Shown piece after piece: positions 1-8,210 of a stretch of 64,000 bases of DNA. Both the position numbers and the translations under genes were made by a program. Source of the stretch: Streptomyces sp. NRRL F-2580 (GTDB lineage: Bacteria > Actinomycetota > Actinomycetes > Streptomycetales > Streptomycetaceae); NCBI RefSeq assembly GCF_000720115.1, contig NZ_JOIR01000018.1, positions 124,001-188,000 of the forward strand, given 5' to 3'. Numbering within the stretch: the stretch's first letter is position 1; each line of letters starts with the position of its first letter. The notes below the pieces were generated by a model. The model was not told where the DNA came from. It saw nothing but the letters and a program-made list of their open reading frames with translations, and made no database searches.

Positions 1-71
1 TCCACCGGCTCCACGGGTACCCGTACCACCATCGGTCGGGACCCGCCCGCCCCCACATCCCCACGGTCCAT
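1..71 (-). CDS. Possible N-terminus of a gene running off the left edge
   Basis: An ATG on the minus strand at 71 opens a frame that stays open to the window edge (about 23 codons, ending in a Val/Arg/Pro-rich stretch). It is too short to assign a family. It is listed only because the next gene does not extend this far left and the codons look GC3-rich. It could equally be non-coding. Confidence 0.2.
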   Translation of the reverse strand, partial: MDRGDVGAGGSRPMVVRVPVEPV

Positions 72-145
72 GCGCCCATCCTGCCGACCGCGGTACGGCA
101 CCGTCCCTGATTCGCCGATTCCCGTCCGGTCGGGTGCGGGATCGA

Positions 146-571
146 CTATGCGGAGGACCCCAGGTCGTACGTGAAGGAGTAGGCGACGGCGGTTTCCCCG
201 TGGCGGTACGTGAATCCTCCCGAGCCCGTCAGGCTGGCGAGGTCCCCGGTGGCGGAGCCGGGCACGACCTCGAAGCGGCAGACGGTGCCGCCGGCGTCGA
301 AGGTGCCGCGCTCCTCCAGAACGAAACTGCCCTTGCGGCCGTCGACGCTGCCGGTGAGCAGTTCCATGCCGCTGTAGCTGCCGACGTTCTCCCCGGTGTA
401 GGCGATCGTGTAGTCGCAGGCCGTCTTCGCGGCCTCGATCCCGCCGGTGAACGCGTTGGTGACATGGGCGTGGGCGAGCCGCGGGACGGCCTCCGCGGAT
501 CCGACGGGGGTCTCCTCCCAGTTGGCGAAGGTGAAGTGGCCACCGGTCTCTACGGGCGCGGGCGTGGGCAT
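146..571 (-). CDS. DUF3224 domain-containing protein
   Basis: A 141-residue cytosolic protein that matches the DUF3224 family along its whole length, a small beta-barrel family of unknown function common in actinomycetes. It has no signal peptide, membrane segment or obvious catalytic motif. It is divergent from the WYL regulator starting near 699-708. A perfect 9-bp inverted repeat sits between the two genes, so it is the likely direct target of that regulator. The ATG at 571 follows a short tetranucleotide-type repeat (584-612) in its leader. The family call is from overall pattern (WEETPVGS..., repeated Gly/Thr strands) and is fairly secure; the biochemical function is unknown. Confidence 0.8.
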   Translation of the reverse strand: MPTPAPVETGGHFTFANWEETPVGSAEAVPRLAHAHVTNAFTGGIEAAKTACDYTIAYTGENVGSYSGMELLTGSVDGRKGSFVLEERGTFDAGGTVCRFEVVPGSATGDLASLTGSGGFTYRHGETAVAYSFTYDLGSSA

Positions 572-583
572 GGCTGTCCTATC

Positions 584-612
584 GGTCGGTCAGTCGGTCG
601 GTCAGTCGGTCA
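584..612. repeat. Short tandem repeat in the DUF3224 leader
   Basis: The 12-base unit GGTCGGTCAGTC occurs twice in tandem (584-595, 596-607) and then starts a third copy. It lies 13-41 bases upstream of the DUF3224 start, so copy-number change would alter its leader or promoter. Confidence 0.7.
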
Positions 613-666
613 AACGGTCTGGTCCGCCCGGCGGTTGATCGGGCGGTGTCCCCAGACTGGCAGCGG

Positions 667-689
667 TACCTGACACCTTCTGTCAGGTA
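667..689. promoter_or_regulatory. Perfect inverted repeat, probable WYL-regulator operator
   Basis: TACCTGACA, five spacer bases, then TGTCAGGTA: a perfect 9-bp dyad centred at 678. It lies 10-20 bases before the WYL regulator start and about 100 bases before the divergent DUF3224 gene. TGACA/TGTCA half-sites fit HTH_11 regulators of this class. Binding is inferred. Confidence 0.65.
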
Positions 690-698
690 TGGCGGACA

Positions 699-1676
699 AT
701 GGGATCCATGCGCGCCGACCGGCTCCTCTCCCTGCTCCTGCTGCTGCAGAACCGCGGCCGGATGACCGCGCCCGAGCTCGCCGCCGAGCTGGAAGTGTCC
801 TTGCGCACGGTCTACCGGGACGTCGAGGCCCTCGGCGCCTCCGGCGTCCCCGTCCTCGCCGACCGGGGCCCGGCCGGCGGGTACCGGCTGGCCGAGGGCT
901 ACCGCACCCGCCTCACCGGCCTCACCGACGCCCAGGCCGGCTCCCTCTTCCTGGCCGGCGCCCCCGGACCCGCGCAGGAGCTCGGCCTCGGCGCCGACCT
1001 GGCCGCCGCCCAGCTGAAGCTCCAGGCCGCACTGCCCGCCGCACTCGCCGGACGGGCCCGGCGGATCCAGGACCGCTTCCACCTCGACGCGCCCGCCTGG
1101 TTCCGGGAGGCCGACCCCGTCCCGTACCTCGCGCAGATCGCCCAGGCCGTGTGGGACCAGCGCGTCCTGCGCGCCCACTACCGCCGCTGGCGCGGCGAGG
1201 TGCGGCGGGAGCTGCACCCGCTCGGTCTGGTCCTCAAGGCGGGCATCTGGTACCTGGTGGCCGAGGTCGACGGCGGCGGCTCCGTACGGACCTACCGGGT
1301 CGCCCGGTTCCTGGCCGTGGACACCGCGGAGGAGGAGTTCGAACGGCCCGCGGGCTTCGAACTCGCCGCGTACTGGGAGGAGTCCACCCGCCGCCTGGGC
1401 GCCGTACTCCACCAGCAGACCGCCGAGCTGCGCCTGTCCCCGCGCGGACAGCGGCTGCTCCCCATGCAGTTCGGGGCGGCGGCCAACCGGGCTCTTGCCG
1501 AGGCCGGCCCGGCCGACGCCGACGGCTGGGTCCGCGTGCTCCTGCCCGTCGAGTCGGAGGCGATCGCCGTCGGCGACCTGCTGAGGCTGGGCGCCGAGGC
1601 CGAGGTGCTCGGGCCGCCCGAACTGCGCCGCGTCCTCGCCGAAACGGTGGCCACACTGGCCGGACGCTACACCTGA
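699..1676 (+). CDS. HTH/WYL-domain transcriptional regulator (YafY/DeoR-like)
   Basis: A 325-residue regulator, or 322 residues if the second ATG at 708 is used; both lie just after the 667-689 dyad. The N-terminal winged helix-turn-helix (about residues 8-60) has the ELAAELEVSLRTVYRDVEAL pattern of HTH_11. A WYL ligand-sensing domain follows in the middle (about 145-225, containing GIWYLVAEVDG) and a C-terminal WCX-type extension comes last. WYL proteins of this architecture are usually local regulators of an adjacent small gene. The divergent DUF3224 gene and the shared palindrome fit that. The mRNA leader would be very short, so translation may be near-leaderless. Confidence 0.9.
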   Translation: MGSMRADRLLSLLLLLQNRGRMTAPELAAELEVSLRTVYRDVEALGASGVPVLADRGPAGGYRLAEGYRTRLTGLTDAQAGSLFLAGAPGPAQELGLGADLAAAQLKLQAALPAALAGRARRIQDRFHLDAPAWFREADPVPYLAQIAQAVWDQRVLRAHYRRWRGEVRRELHPLGLVLKAGIWYLVAEVDGGGSVRTYRVARFLAVDTAEEEFERPAGFELAAYWEESTRRLGAVLHQQTAELRLSPRGQRLLPMQFGAAANRALAEAGPADADGWVRVLLPVESEAIAVGDLLRLGAEAEVLGPPELRRVLAETVATLAGRYT

Positions 1677-1694
1677 CGTGTCGACACACGGCCA

Positions 1695-2078
1695 GTGCCA
1701 GACGGGGATCCGCCGTGTTCCTATGGCAGCGACGATCTCGACGAGCTTCGACAGCACTCGCAGCGGACGGGGCACGTCGGCATCCGCGACAAGGACGGCC
1801 TGCTGGAAGCGGCCCGGCCAACCGAACGCAAGTCAGTCAAAGGCAGGGCGGTGGCTGAGGTCGCCCTCGGCGTTCTGGCTGCCACCGCCGCGGGGGTTCT
1901 CGCCTGGAAGAACCAGAAGCTGACGGCTGAGAACGACGAACTGGCGGCTGAGAACGGCGGACTGAAGCCCATGGCCGGCGGCCTGCTGGCAGAGCTGGCG
2001 GCGTTGGTGGCGGAGAACGAGTTCCTGAAGTCGGCCAGCGGCGCAGGGACTACGCTCAACAGCTATCGCGGAGGCTGA
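1695..2078 (+). CDS. Hypothetical small membrane/coiled-coil protein with a Doc-like N-terminal motif
   Basis: A 127-codon frame from a GTG at 1695, starting 19 bases after the WYL gene. Residues about 15-45 resemble the Doc/Fic toxin N-terminus (a GIRDKDGLLEAARP segment compared with the family's GxRDxGLLESALxRP). After this the protein becomes one hydrophobic segment (about 55-70) and a charged heptad-like stretch (AENDELAAENGG...). There is no Fic HPFxxGNKR motif, so it cannot be an active Doc toxin. It could be a remnant joined to other sequence, or an unrelated small membrane protein starting at an internal GTG. No clear ribosome site was found. Confidence 0.35.
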   Translation: MPDGDPPCSYGSDDLDELRQHSQRTGHVGIRDKDGLLEAARPTERKSVKGRAVAEVALGVLAATAAGVLAWKNQKLTAENDELAAENGGLKPMAGGLLAELAALVAENEFLKSASGAGTTLNSYRGG

Positions 2079-2089
2079 GCACGTTGGGG

Positions 2090-2117
2090 TGATCAGAGGC
2101 TCGACGCCTCGTGATCA
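2090..2117. promoter_or_regulatory. Inverted repeat upstream of WYL regulator
   Basis: TGATCA-GAGGC, five bases, GCCTC-G-TGATCA: an 11-bp dyad with one extra base, ending 27 bases before the GTG at 2144. It could be an autoregulatory operator or a terminator for the preceding frame. There is no U-tract, which favours an operator. Confidence 0.5.
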
Positions 2118-2143
2118 CGGGGCATCGGCTACGGTCCTTGGCT

Positions 2144-2854
2144 GTGAACCGTACCGAGCGTCTGTACGCCCTGGTGGAGGAGTTACGTGCGGTCTCGCCC
2201 CGGCCGCGCAGCGCGCGGTGGCTCGCCGAGCGCTTCGGCGTCAGCAGCCGCACGATCGAGCGCGACCTCAGTGCCCTGCAGCAGTCGGGCGTGCCGCTCT
2301 ACGCCGAACCGGGCCGCAGCGGCGGGTACGTGGTGGACAAGGACCACACCCTGCCGCCCCTGACCGTCACCGCGGCCGAGGTGGCGGCCCTGGCCGTCGC
2401 CCTGCACGGGCTCTCGGGGACACCGTTCGCCGCGGACGCCCACTCGGCGCTGTCCAAGGTGTTCGCCGTCATGCCGCAGCGCGAACGCCAGGCCGCGCGC
2501 GAGCTCGCGGCCCGGGTACGGCTCGCCGTGAACCCCGCCCGGCCGTCCGCGCTGCCGCACACCCTGCGCGAGGCGCTCTCGACCCACCGGCTGCTGCGCC
2601 TGCGCTACGCCGACGACGCACACGGCGAGGTCACCGACCGCACCGTCGAACCCCTGGGCTTCCTCGGCGGCGACCCCTGGTACCTCGTCGGCTGGTGCCG
2701 GCTGCACTCCGCCGTGCGGGGCTTCCGTCTCGACCGCATCCGGGAGGCGCGGGCACTGGAGGAGACGGCGGAGCCCCGTCCCGTGGACCTGTCCGAACTG
2801 GACTGCCTCGGACGGGATTTCGTCGCGCTCGACGAGCTCTACAGTTTCACTTGA
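2144..2854 (+). CDS. HTH/WYL-domain transcriptional regulator
   Basis: A 236-residue protein with an N-terminal HTH_11 (ARWLAERFGVSSRTIERDLSAL) and a WYL domain (EPLGFLGGDPWYLVGWCRL, about residues 150-205). It is shorter than the 699 regulator because the C-terminal WCX part is reduced. The GTG at 2144 is preferred over 2111 because the domain begins right there and upstream codons overlap the 2090-2117 dyad. The next gene downstream, 90 bases on, encodes a SnoaL-like protein. Regulator/NTF2-fold pairs of this type are common, so it probably controls that gene. Confidence 0.88.
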   Translation: MNRTERLYALVEELRAVSPRPRSARWLAERFGVSSRTIERDLSALQQSGVPLYAEPGRSGGYVVDKDHTLPPLTVTAAEVAALAVALHGLSGTPFAADAHSALSKVFAVMPQRERQAARELAARVRLAVNPARPSALPHTLREALSTHRLLRLRYADDAHGEVTDRTVEPLGFLGGDPWYLVGWCRLHSAVRGFRLDRIREARALEETAEPRPVDLSELDCLGRDFVALDELYSFT

Positions 2855-2943
2855 GCCGCTGCCCGGAGGGCTAAACACCGACAGAGGGTTGTCGCCTCCG
2901 GCCCGGAGGCTGGGTGACCACGAACCGACCCTGGAAGGCACCC

Positions 2944-3372
2944 ATGTCTGTGACGACGATCCCCACCACCGACTCCGCGCCGCTGACCCGGGAGGCCGGC
3001 ACCCGGCTGGTGGAGGGCTGGACGGCGCTCTGGAACGGAGAGCTCGCCCTCGCCGAGCAGATCCTCGCCCCCGGCTTCCGGCTGCACTTCGCGGACGACT
3101 TCGACGGCACCGGGTCCGCCGCCACCTTCGGCCGGGACGAACTGACGGCGTTCATCTCGGCCAACAGCCTCGCCCTCACCGGCCTGACGTTCGCCGCCGA
3201 CGCCGCACCGCTGGTCGACACCGAGCGCGGCGAGATGGCCTGCCGGTGGCTCGAGAGCCACACCGGCGGCGGAGACGTCGTCGTCAAGAGCGGCATCGAC
3301 ATGTTCGCCGTCACGGACGGCCGGATCTCCGCCGTGTGGTCGCTCACCGGCAACCGTCGCTTCGACGCCTGA
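2944..3372 (+). CDS. SnoaL-like / NTF2-fold domain protein
   Basis: A 142-residue single-domain protein starting at the ATG at 2944, preceded by GGAAGG eight bases upstream. The sequence has the SnoaL_2/nuclear-transport-factor-2 pattern: an N-terminal helix (LVEGWTALWNGELALAEQILAPGF), then alternating strands ending in DGRISAVWSLTG. Members of this fold include polyketide cyclases, ester hydrolases and many uncharacterised small-molecule binders, and the sequence alone does not separate these. It follows a WYL regulator and overlaps the 3' end of the convergent S24-like/GNAT gene by 29 bases. Confidence 0.85.
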   Translation: MSVTTIPTTDSAPLTREAGTRLVEGWTALWNGELALAEQILAPGFRLHFADDFDGTGSAATFGRDELTAFISANSLALTGLTFAADAAPLVDTERGEMACRWLESHTGGGDVVVKSGIDMFAVTDGRISAVWSLTGNRRFDA

Positions 3373-4270
3373 AGAGGCGCTCGCCCCGGCCGTCGCCGGA
3401 CTCCCAGCGGACCTCGCCGTCCTGGAGCCGCCCGGTCGGGCGCAGTCCGCAGCGCGCGGCGACCGCCGCCGAGGCGGCGTGGTCCGGACGGATGTGCGCG
3501 ACCAGCAGGTCGACGGGCAGTGGCCTCAACCAGGCCGCGACGGCCCGCGCGGCCTCCGAGGCGAAGCCGTGGCCCTGCCAGGGGGTGCCCACGACCCAGG
3601 CGAGCTCGGCCAGGCCGCGCCCCGGGACGATCGTGGCCTGGACGGTGCCCATCAGCCGCCCCTGCCCGCGCAGCCGCAGCACCCAGTTGGCCCAGACGGC
3701 CGCGGGGTCGGGGGAGCCGGCGCTGAGCCGCTCGTAGCGGATGCGGAGCTCCTCCCGCGACAGCGGTGCGCCGCCGGTGAATGCGTACAGGGCGGGGTCG
3801 GCCAGGACGAGGCTCATCTCGTCCGCGTGCACGGGGAGCAGCGGGAGCAGGTCCAGACGGCGGGTGGCGAGGACGGCGGGCCGGACGGCGGGCCGGCGCA
3901 CCTTGGCCGCGGCGCCCGGGCGGGGTACGCCGTCCACGGCCAGGCAGATGCCCAACACCCGGTCGTAGCCGGTCCAGCCGTTGACGCGACCGCGGTTGTT
4001 GCTGATCTGCACGCGCCGGCGCGGGGCGTCCACCGCCGACACGAGGTGCAGGTACACCGTGCCCGAGACGCGGGCCAGGACGATGTCGCCGACCTCGACC
4101 AGCGCCGGTTCGGCCGGTGCGACCCGGACCCGCTGCCGGCTGTGGACCAGCGGCTCCATGGATCCGCCGGTCGGCCGGAACTCCACGGTCTCGCCCCGGC
4201 CGACGCGGTCCGCCTGTGTGTCGAGCATGCCCATCGGGCGAGTCTCGCGGGGCGCGGTGTTCCCGGCCAC
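3344..4270 (-). CDS. S24/S26-like domain fused to GNAT acetyltransferase
   Basis: A 308-residue protein starting with GTG at 4270, with GGGAG eight bases upstream. Residues about 28-115 resemble the S24/S26 peptidase fold: TGGSMEP with the nucleophile-type Ser37, VGDIVLARV, and a SNNRG loop. The position of the catalytic Lys reads HLV, so proteolysis is unlikely. Residues about 134-295 are a GNAT domain of the RimJ-like type (LATRRLDLLPL at the start, acetyl-CoA loop QGHGFASEAARAVAAWL). The two parts share one uninterrupted frame with a short Pro/Arg linker, so this is a real fusion as sequenced. Substrate unknown; the S24-like part may bind a target. Confidence 0.8.
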   Translation of the reverse strand: MAGNTAPRETRPMGMLDTQADRVGRGETVEFRPTGGSMEPLVHSRQRVRVAPAEPALVEVGDIVLARVSGTVYLHLVSAVDAPRRRVQISNNRGRVNGWTGYDRVLGICLAVDGVPRPGAAAKVRRPAVRPAVLATRRLDLLPLLPVHADEMSLVLADPALYAFTGGAPLSREELRIRYERLSAGSPDPAAVWANWVLRLRGQGRLMGTVQATIVPGRGLAELAWVVGTPWQGHGFASEAARAVAAWLRPLPVDLLVAHIRPDHAASAAVAARCGLRPTGRLQDGEVRWESGDGRGERLFRRRSDGCR

Positions 4271-4295
4271 CGGATTTCTCCCGCCCGGACAGCCC

Positions 4296-4757
4296 TTAGT
4301 GGGCGGCCGCGCCGGGCTCCACCTCCAGGAAGCGGCGCCGGCGCGGGCCCCGGTACAGGAGGCAGACCCACCCCAGCGGTTCCAGTACGGCCGCGCAGGC
4401 GGTCAGGCGCTCCTGCTCCTCCTCGGCCGCGCCGCCGCCCGGGGGCCCGAGCCAGGTCACGTGCACCCGCCCGGGCTCCGGCGCGGCAGCCACCCGGTAC
4501 CCCGTCCGCGTGCGCCGGCCCTCCGCGTCCAGTGCCGACGGGGTGATCCCCGCCGCCTCCAGTACAAGGGCCACCGCGCGCGGCAGCTGCCGTACCTCCC
4601 ACGGCGCGGGAACCGTTACGCCCGCCGGGCCGTTGACCAGACGACGGATCTGCAGCAGCCCCTCGTAGGCCGTCCGCAGCTCGGCCTCCCGCCGGCCGGG
4701 TGGCGTGGCCGGGCCGTCACCGGTAGCGGGCTCGAAGCCCTGCCCGGGTACCGTCAT
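4296..4757 (-). CDS. Conserved hypothetical protein
   Basis: A 153-residue protein starting at the ATG at 4757, giving a compact, charged cytosolic product. I recognise no family. It has an N-terminal Pro/Gly-rich tail, a helical middle (RTAYEGLLQIRRLV, PWEVRQLPRAVALVLEAAGI) and a C-terminal alpha/beta-like part (GRVHVTWLGPPGG, LEPLGWVCLLYRGPRRRRFLEV). It lies 25 bases upstream of the S24/GNAT gene on the same strand, suggesting an operon. The frame is open well upstream of this ATG, but the extra part is Arg/Pro-rich shadow sequence. Confidence 0.6.
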   Translation of the reverse strand: MTVPGQGFEPATGDGPATPPGRREAELRTAYEGLLQIRRLVNGPAGVTVPAPWEVRQLPRAVALVLEAAGITPSALDAEGRRTRTGYRVAAAPEPGRVHVTWLGPPGGGAAEEEQERLTACAAVLEPLGWVCLLYRGPRRRRFLEVEPGAAAH

Positions 4758-4884
4758 CGGCTCACACCCTCCCGCTCGTCGAGTGCCCGGTGGGCGCCTC
4801 GCGCACCCGTCTGAGTACGTTGTGCCCAACGGCCTGAGTATCCGCCCCGATTCCCCGCCGGGCCGCCGCTGGTCGAATGGGGTC

Positions 4885-5181
4885 ATGACTTCCGACGCCC
4901 CGCGCAGCGCGACCGTCCGCCCGCGCATGCAGCACGTGACCACCGCAGGCTCGGCCCTGGCCGTGGCCCTGGTCCCGCTCGTCGTCGGCGTCCTGTTCGC
5001 CAAGGCGATGGCCGCCGACCCGATGACCCCGGTCAACGCCCTGATCGCGGGCGGCGGCCAGCGGGCCGCCCTGCCGCGGGGCGAGTGGAAGCGGCGCGGC
5101 CACAGCACCCTGCGCAGGTTCCGTACGGTGCGGCGTGACACGGCCCGCCGGTGCGCCCACGTCTGCGGTCGCCGCCCCTGA
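4885..5181 (+). CDS. Possible small membrane protein
   Basis: A 98-codon frame from the ATG at 4885. Residues 22-45 form one convincing hydrophobic segment (GSALAVALVPLVVGVLFAKAM). The rest is short and very Arg-rich, which may mean the true gene ends earlier or the tail is out of frame. It is divergent from the gene at 4757. No strong ribosome site and no recognised family; kept as tentative. Confidence 0.4.
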   Translation: MTSDAPRSATVRPRMQHVTTAGSALAVALVPLVVGVLFAKAMAADPMTPVNALIAGGGQRAALPRGEWKRRGHSTLRRFRTVRRDTARRCAHVCGRRP

Positions 5182-5193
5182 TGCCTCCGGGCG

Positions 5194-6033
5194 TCAGGGC
5201 CCGGCGAGGGGCTCCTGCAGTTCGGTGACCCACTGGTCCGGGTCCTCCGGGCAGGAGAGGGTGAGCTCCCGCGCGTACCCGGCCGAGCGGTGGCCGTGCG
5301 CGTCGATCCACCGCGCCAGGGCCTGCGCGGTCGGCAGTACGCCGTCCATCGCGCCCCGGTGGACCACGGTCGCGGCCCGCTCCACCCCGGGCAGCGTGAC
5401 GATCCGCACCTCGCCCCCGAGTTCCTCTGCGCGGACCGAGGCCGCCACCGGAAGACCGGCGTGCACGAGGATCGCCGTTCCGGAATCCGCGCCCGGCGCG
5501 TCCTCGTAGTAGGCGGTGCCGGGACCGGTCGGGACGACCCCGGCCTCCTCGACGCGGCGGCACAGCTCGTCGTAGAGCAGGCCGATGACCGGGCCGATGT
5601 CCTGCGGGGCGAAACTCCCGGCCGTACCGGTCAGCTCGGCGAGCCGGACGGGCGGGAGGCTCTTCACGACGATGTCGTCGGCAGGCATGGTTCCCTCGCT
5701 TTCGATGGTCCGGAGCCTCGCCTCGACCTGGACCAGCCGGGCCGCCGCGGCGGCCATGGCGCTCTCCAGTTCCGCCTGCCGCAGTCGCAGCATGCCGCGC
5801 AACTCCTCCGCGCCCACCCGCTCGTCGAGGATCGTCCCGACCTGGTCGAGGCTGAACCCCAGTTCCTTGAGCGCGATGACACGGTTGAGGCGGGCGAGCT
5901 GCCCGGCCTCGTAGAAGCGGTAGCCGGTGAAGGGGTCGACACGCGCGGGGCGCAGCAGTCCGAGGGCGTCGTAGTGACGCAGCATGCGGACCGACACCCG
6001 GCCGTGTTTGGCGAAGTCTCCGATGGTGAACAT
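5194..6033 (-). CDS. MerR-family regulator with GyrI-like effector domain
   Basis: A 279-residue protein. MFTIGDFAKHGRVSVRMLRH is the classic MerR winged-helix start, which fixes the ATG at 6033. A coiled-coil dimerisation helix follows (about 75-118), then a GyrI-like small-molecule-binding domain (about 120-278), as in BltR/BmrR-type drug-responsive activators. No Cys cluster is present in the MerR metal-binding position, so an organic ligand is likely. A promoter with MerR-typical 19-bp spacing lies directly upstream (6044-6074), consistent with autoregulation. No transporter is immediately adjacent on the same strand; the MFS gene at 6764 is a possible target. Confidence 0.9.
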   Translation of the reverse strand: MFTIGDFAKHGRVSVRMLRHYDALGLLRPARVDPFTGYRFYEAGQLARLNRVIALKELGFSLDQVGTILDERVGAEELRGMLRLRQAELESAMAAAAARLVQVEARLRTIESEGTMPADDIVVKSLPPVRLAELTGTAGSFAPQDIGPVIGLLYDELCRRVEEAGVVPTGPGTAYYEDAPGADSGTAILVHAGLPVAASVRAEELGGEVRIVTLPGVERAATVVHRGAMDGVLPTAQALARWIDAHGHRSAGYARELTLSCPEDPDQWVTELQEPLAGP

Positions 6034-6043
6034 GACGCGCTCC

Positions 6044-6074
6044 ACTACAAGGTCTGACACAGGGAGAGGGTCAA
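6044..6074 (-). promoter_or_regulatory. MerR-type promoter with 19-bp spacer
   Basis: On the minus strand TTGACC (6074-6069) is followed after 19 bases by TGTAGT (6049-6044), 11 bases before the merR ATG. The over-long spacer is the hallmark of promoters remodelled by MerR proteins. The leader is almost absent. Inferred from spacing and position. Confidence 0.55.
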
Positions 6075-6132
6075 GCCTCGCATCCGGCACGGGGACGGCC
6101 GGCGGCAGTACGGCCGCGGACCGCGGGGACGG

Positions 6133-6573
6133 TCAGCGTCCGTACTGCCGCAGGCACAGGTCGACGATGGACGGCGGTACGACCCCGTCCGCGGCCGCGC
6201 AGAGCTCGTCCATGCGGGGCGGCGGGGCCGGCCGCCGGCGCGGGTGCGGGTGCGGGTGTGCGGTCGCGGGCCCGGGCACCCGCGTCCGCCGGGGCGGCAC
6301 CGCCTTGGCGCGGGCCCGCTCGCGGGACGGTTCGGGCTCCGGGCCGGAGCCCTGTTCCGCCGCTGGTTCCGGGTCCGGGCGCGGGTCGGTTTCGGGCGGC
6401 GCGGGCAGTTCCCCCAGGGGCAGGGCCAGGGGAGTGGGGAACTCGGGCGCGTCGGCGGGCGGTACGGAGCCGCGTACGGGAACCGGAGCCGAATCCTGCG
6501 GTGCGACGGAGACACAGCCGGCGCTCGCGAGGAGCGCGAGGAGGGAGAGGGGCACGGCCCGGCGTAACTGCAT
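6133..6573 (-). CDS. Proline-rich lipoprotein
   Basis: A 146-residue product with a Sec-type signal ending in the lipobox LASAGC (lipidation Cys20), so it should be anchored on the outer face of the membrane. Most of the mature part is low-complexity Pro/Glu/Arg sequence. Only the last 25 residues (MDELCAAADGVVPPSIVDLCL) look folded and contain two Cys that could pair. That C-terminal motif recurs in Streptomyces lipoproteins of unknown role. Upstream of merR on the same strand, 99 bases apart. Confidence 0.7.
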   Translation of the reverse strand: MQLRRAVPLSLLALLASAGCVSVAPQDSAPVPVRGSVPPADAPEFPTPLALPLGELPAPPETDPRPDPEPAAEQGSGPEPEPSRERARAKAVPPRRTRVPGPATAHPHPHPRRRPAPPPRMDELCAAADGVVPPSIVDLCLRQYGR

Positions 6574-6763
6574 CCGACCACCTTGCCGTACGGTTCGGCC
6601 CGCCCGGTTCCCCCCTCACGCGTCCGGGTGACACGGCCCCCGTGGTTGCGGCCGGGGCGTGTGGGAAATTGGAACGGCAGTGCGGGTGACGGGGGAGGCG
6701 CGACCTCCGGCGCCCCGCGCCGTCGTGTCCTGCCCGCCGAACGCCCGTACGGAGTGCCCGTCC

Positions 6764-8136
6764 ATGACCTCAGCCGCCGCGCCCGGCAGCCCCTCCCCGC
6801 CCTCGGAGCCCCCGGCCCGCCCCGCGTCCCCGCCCTCGGCCGCGTCCGTTCCCTCTGCCGCCTCCCTGCCCGAGGCCCGATCCGCACCGGGGAGCGGACC
6901 CGGATCGGAGAGCGGACCCGGATCGGAGAGCGCGCTCGCGCCGGGGAGCGGGCTCGCGCCGTGGAAGGCCTGGGCGGCCGTGTGCGCCGTCGCCCTCGGG
7001 ATCTTCTGCCTCATCACCTCCGAACTGCTCCCCGTCGGGCTGCTCACCCCCGTCGGGGCCGACCTGGGCGTCTCCGACGGGACCGCCGGGCTGATGGTCA
7101 CCGTCCCCGGCCTGGTCGCCGGATGCTGCGCCCCGCTGGTCACCGTCGGCGCCGGCCGGCTCGACCGGCGGCTCGTGCTGTGCGTGCTCATCGCCCTGAT
7201 GGCCGCCGCCAACCTCGCCGCCGCCCTCGCCCCCGAACTTCGCCGTGGTGCTGGCGGCCCGCCTGCTGGTCGGCGTCGGCGTCGGCGGATTCTGGGCCAT
7301 CGCGGGCGGACTCGCCGTCCGCCTCGTCGCCGCGCACCAGGTGGGCCGGGCGACCGCGCTCGTCTTCGGCGGCGTTTCCCGCCGCCTCCGTGCTCGGCGT
7401 ACCCGCAGGCACCCTGCTCGGTGAACTCGGCGGCTGGCGCGCCGCCTTCGCGGCCGTCGGCGCCCTCGGCCTCGTCACGCTGACCGCCCTGCTCCTGCTG
7501 CTGCCCCCGCTTCCGCCGACCCGGCACATCACCTTCCCCGAACTGCCGGCCCTGCTCCGCGAGAACCCCGCGGTCCGTGCGGGAGTGATCGTCACGTTCC
7601 TGGTGGTGACCGGGCAGTTCGCCGCCTACACCTTCGTCCGGCCGATCCTGCAGGACGTCTCCGGCATCGACGCGGCATACGTCAGCACGCTCCTGCTCGG
7701 CTACGGCGTCGCCGGTGTCGCCGGAAACTTCCTGGCCGGGACCCGCGACGCGTACCGGATCCTGCTCGTGGTCAGTTCCTCCCTCACGGTGATCCTCGCG
7801 CTGATCGCCGTCCTCCCGGGACCGGTCGCCGGCACCACGCTGCTGCTCGCCTGGGGACTGGCGTACGGAGGGGTCTCCGTGAGCGTGCAGGGCTGGATGA
7901 TCAAGGCGTCCCCGGACGCGCCCGAGGCGGCCTCCTCGCTGATGGTGGCCATGTTCAACCTCGCCATAGCCGCGGGCGCGCTGTTCGGCGGCCTCGCCGT
8001 CGACGGCATCGCCGCACCCGCCGCCCCGCTCGGCGGGGCCGCCCTGATGCTCGTGGCCGCGTGCACCGTTTGGGCTACGGCGGTCCGCCGCACCGAAAGA
8101 CGGGATGACCAGGCGGATACCGGACAACCGGCTTGA
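6764..8136 (+). pseudogene. MFS transporter (DHA1 family), two +1 frameshifts
   Basis: Reads as one major-facilitator exporter spread over three frames. 6764-7230 encodes a Pro/Ser-rich N-tail and TM1-3 (FCLITSELLPVGLLTPVG). A middle piece, NFAVVLAARLLVGVGVGG to LVFGGVS, is in the second frame, and ASVLGVPAGTLLGELGGW to the end is in the third. Each junction is a single extra C: in the C run 7230-7234 and in 7379-7381. Removing both restores an approximately 456-residue DHA1 transporter of the chloramphenicol-resistance/arabinose-efflux type. Codon use is normal on both sides, so either sequencing errors or a very recent pseudogene. Confidence 0.8.
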
Positions 8137-8210
8137 CCCGGACCGTGCCGGAGGGAAAGAGTGCGCCGATCAAGAACCACCGCTTGAGCCGCACCTCGGA
8201 GATACGCCAG

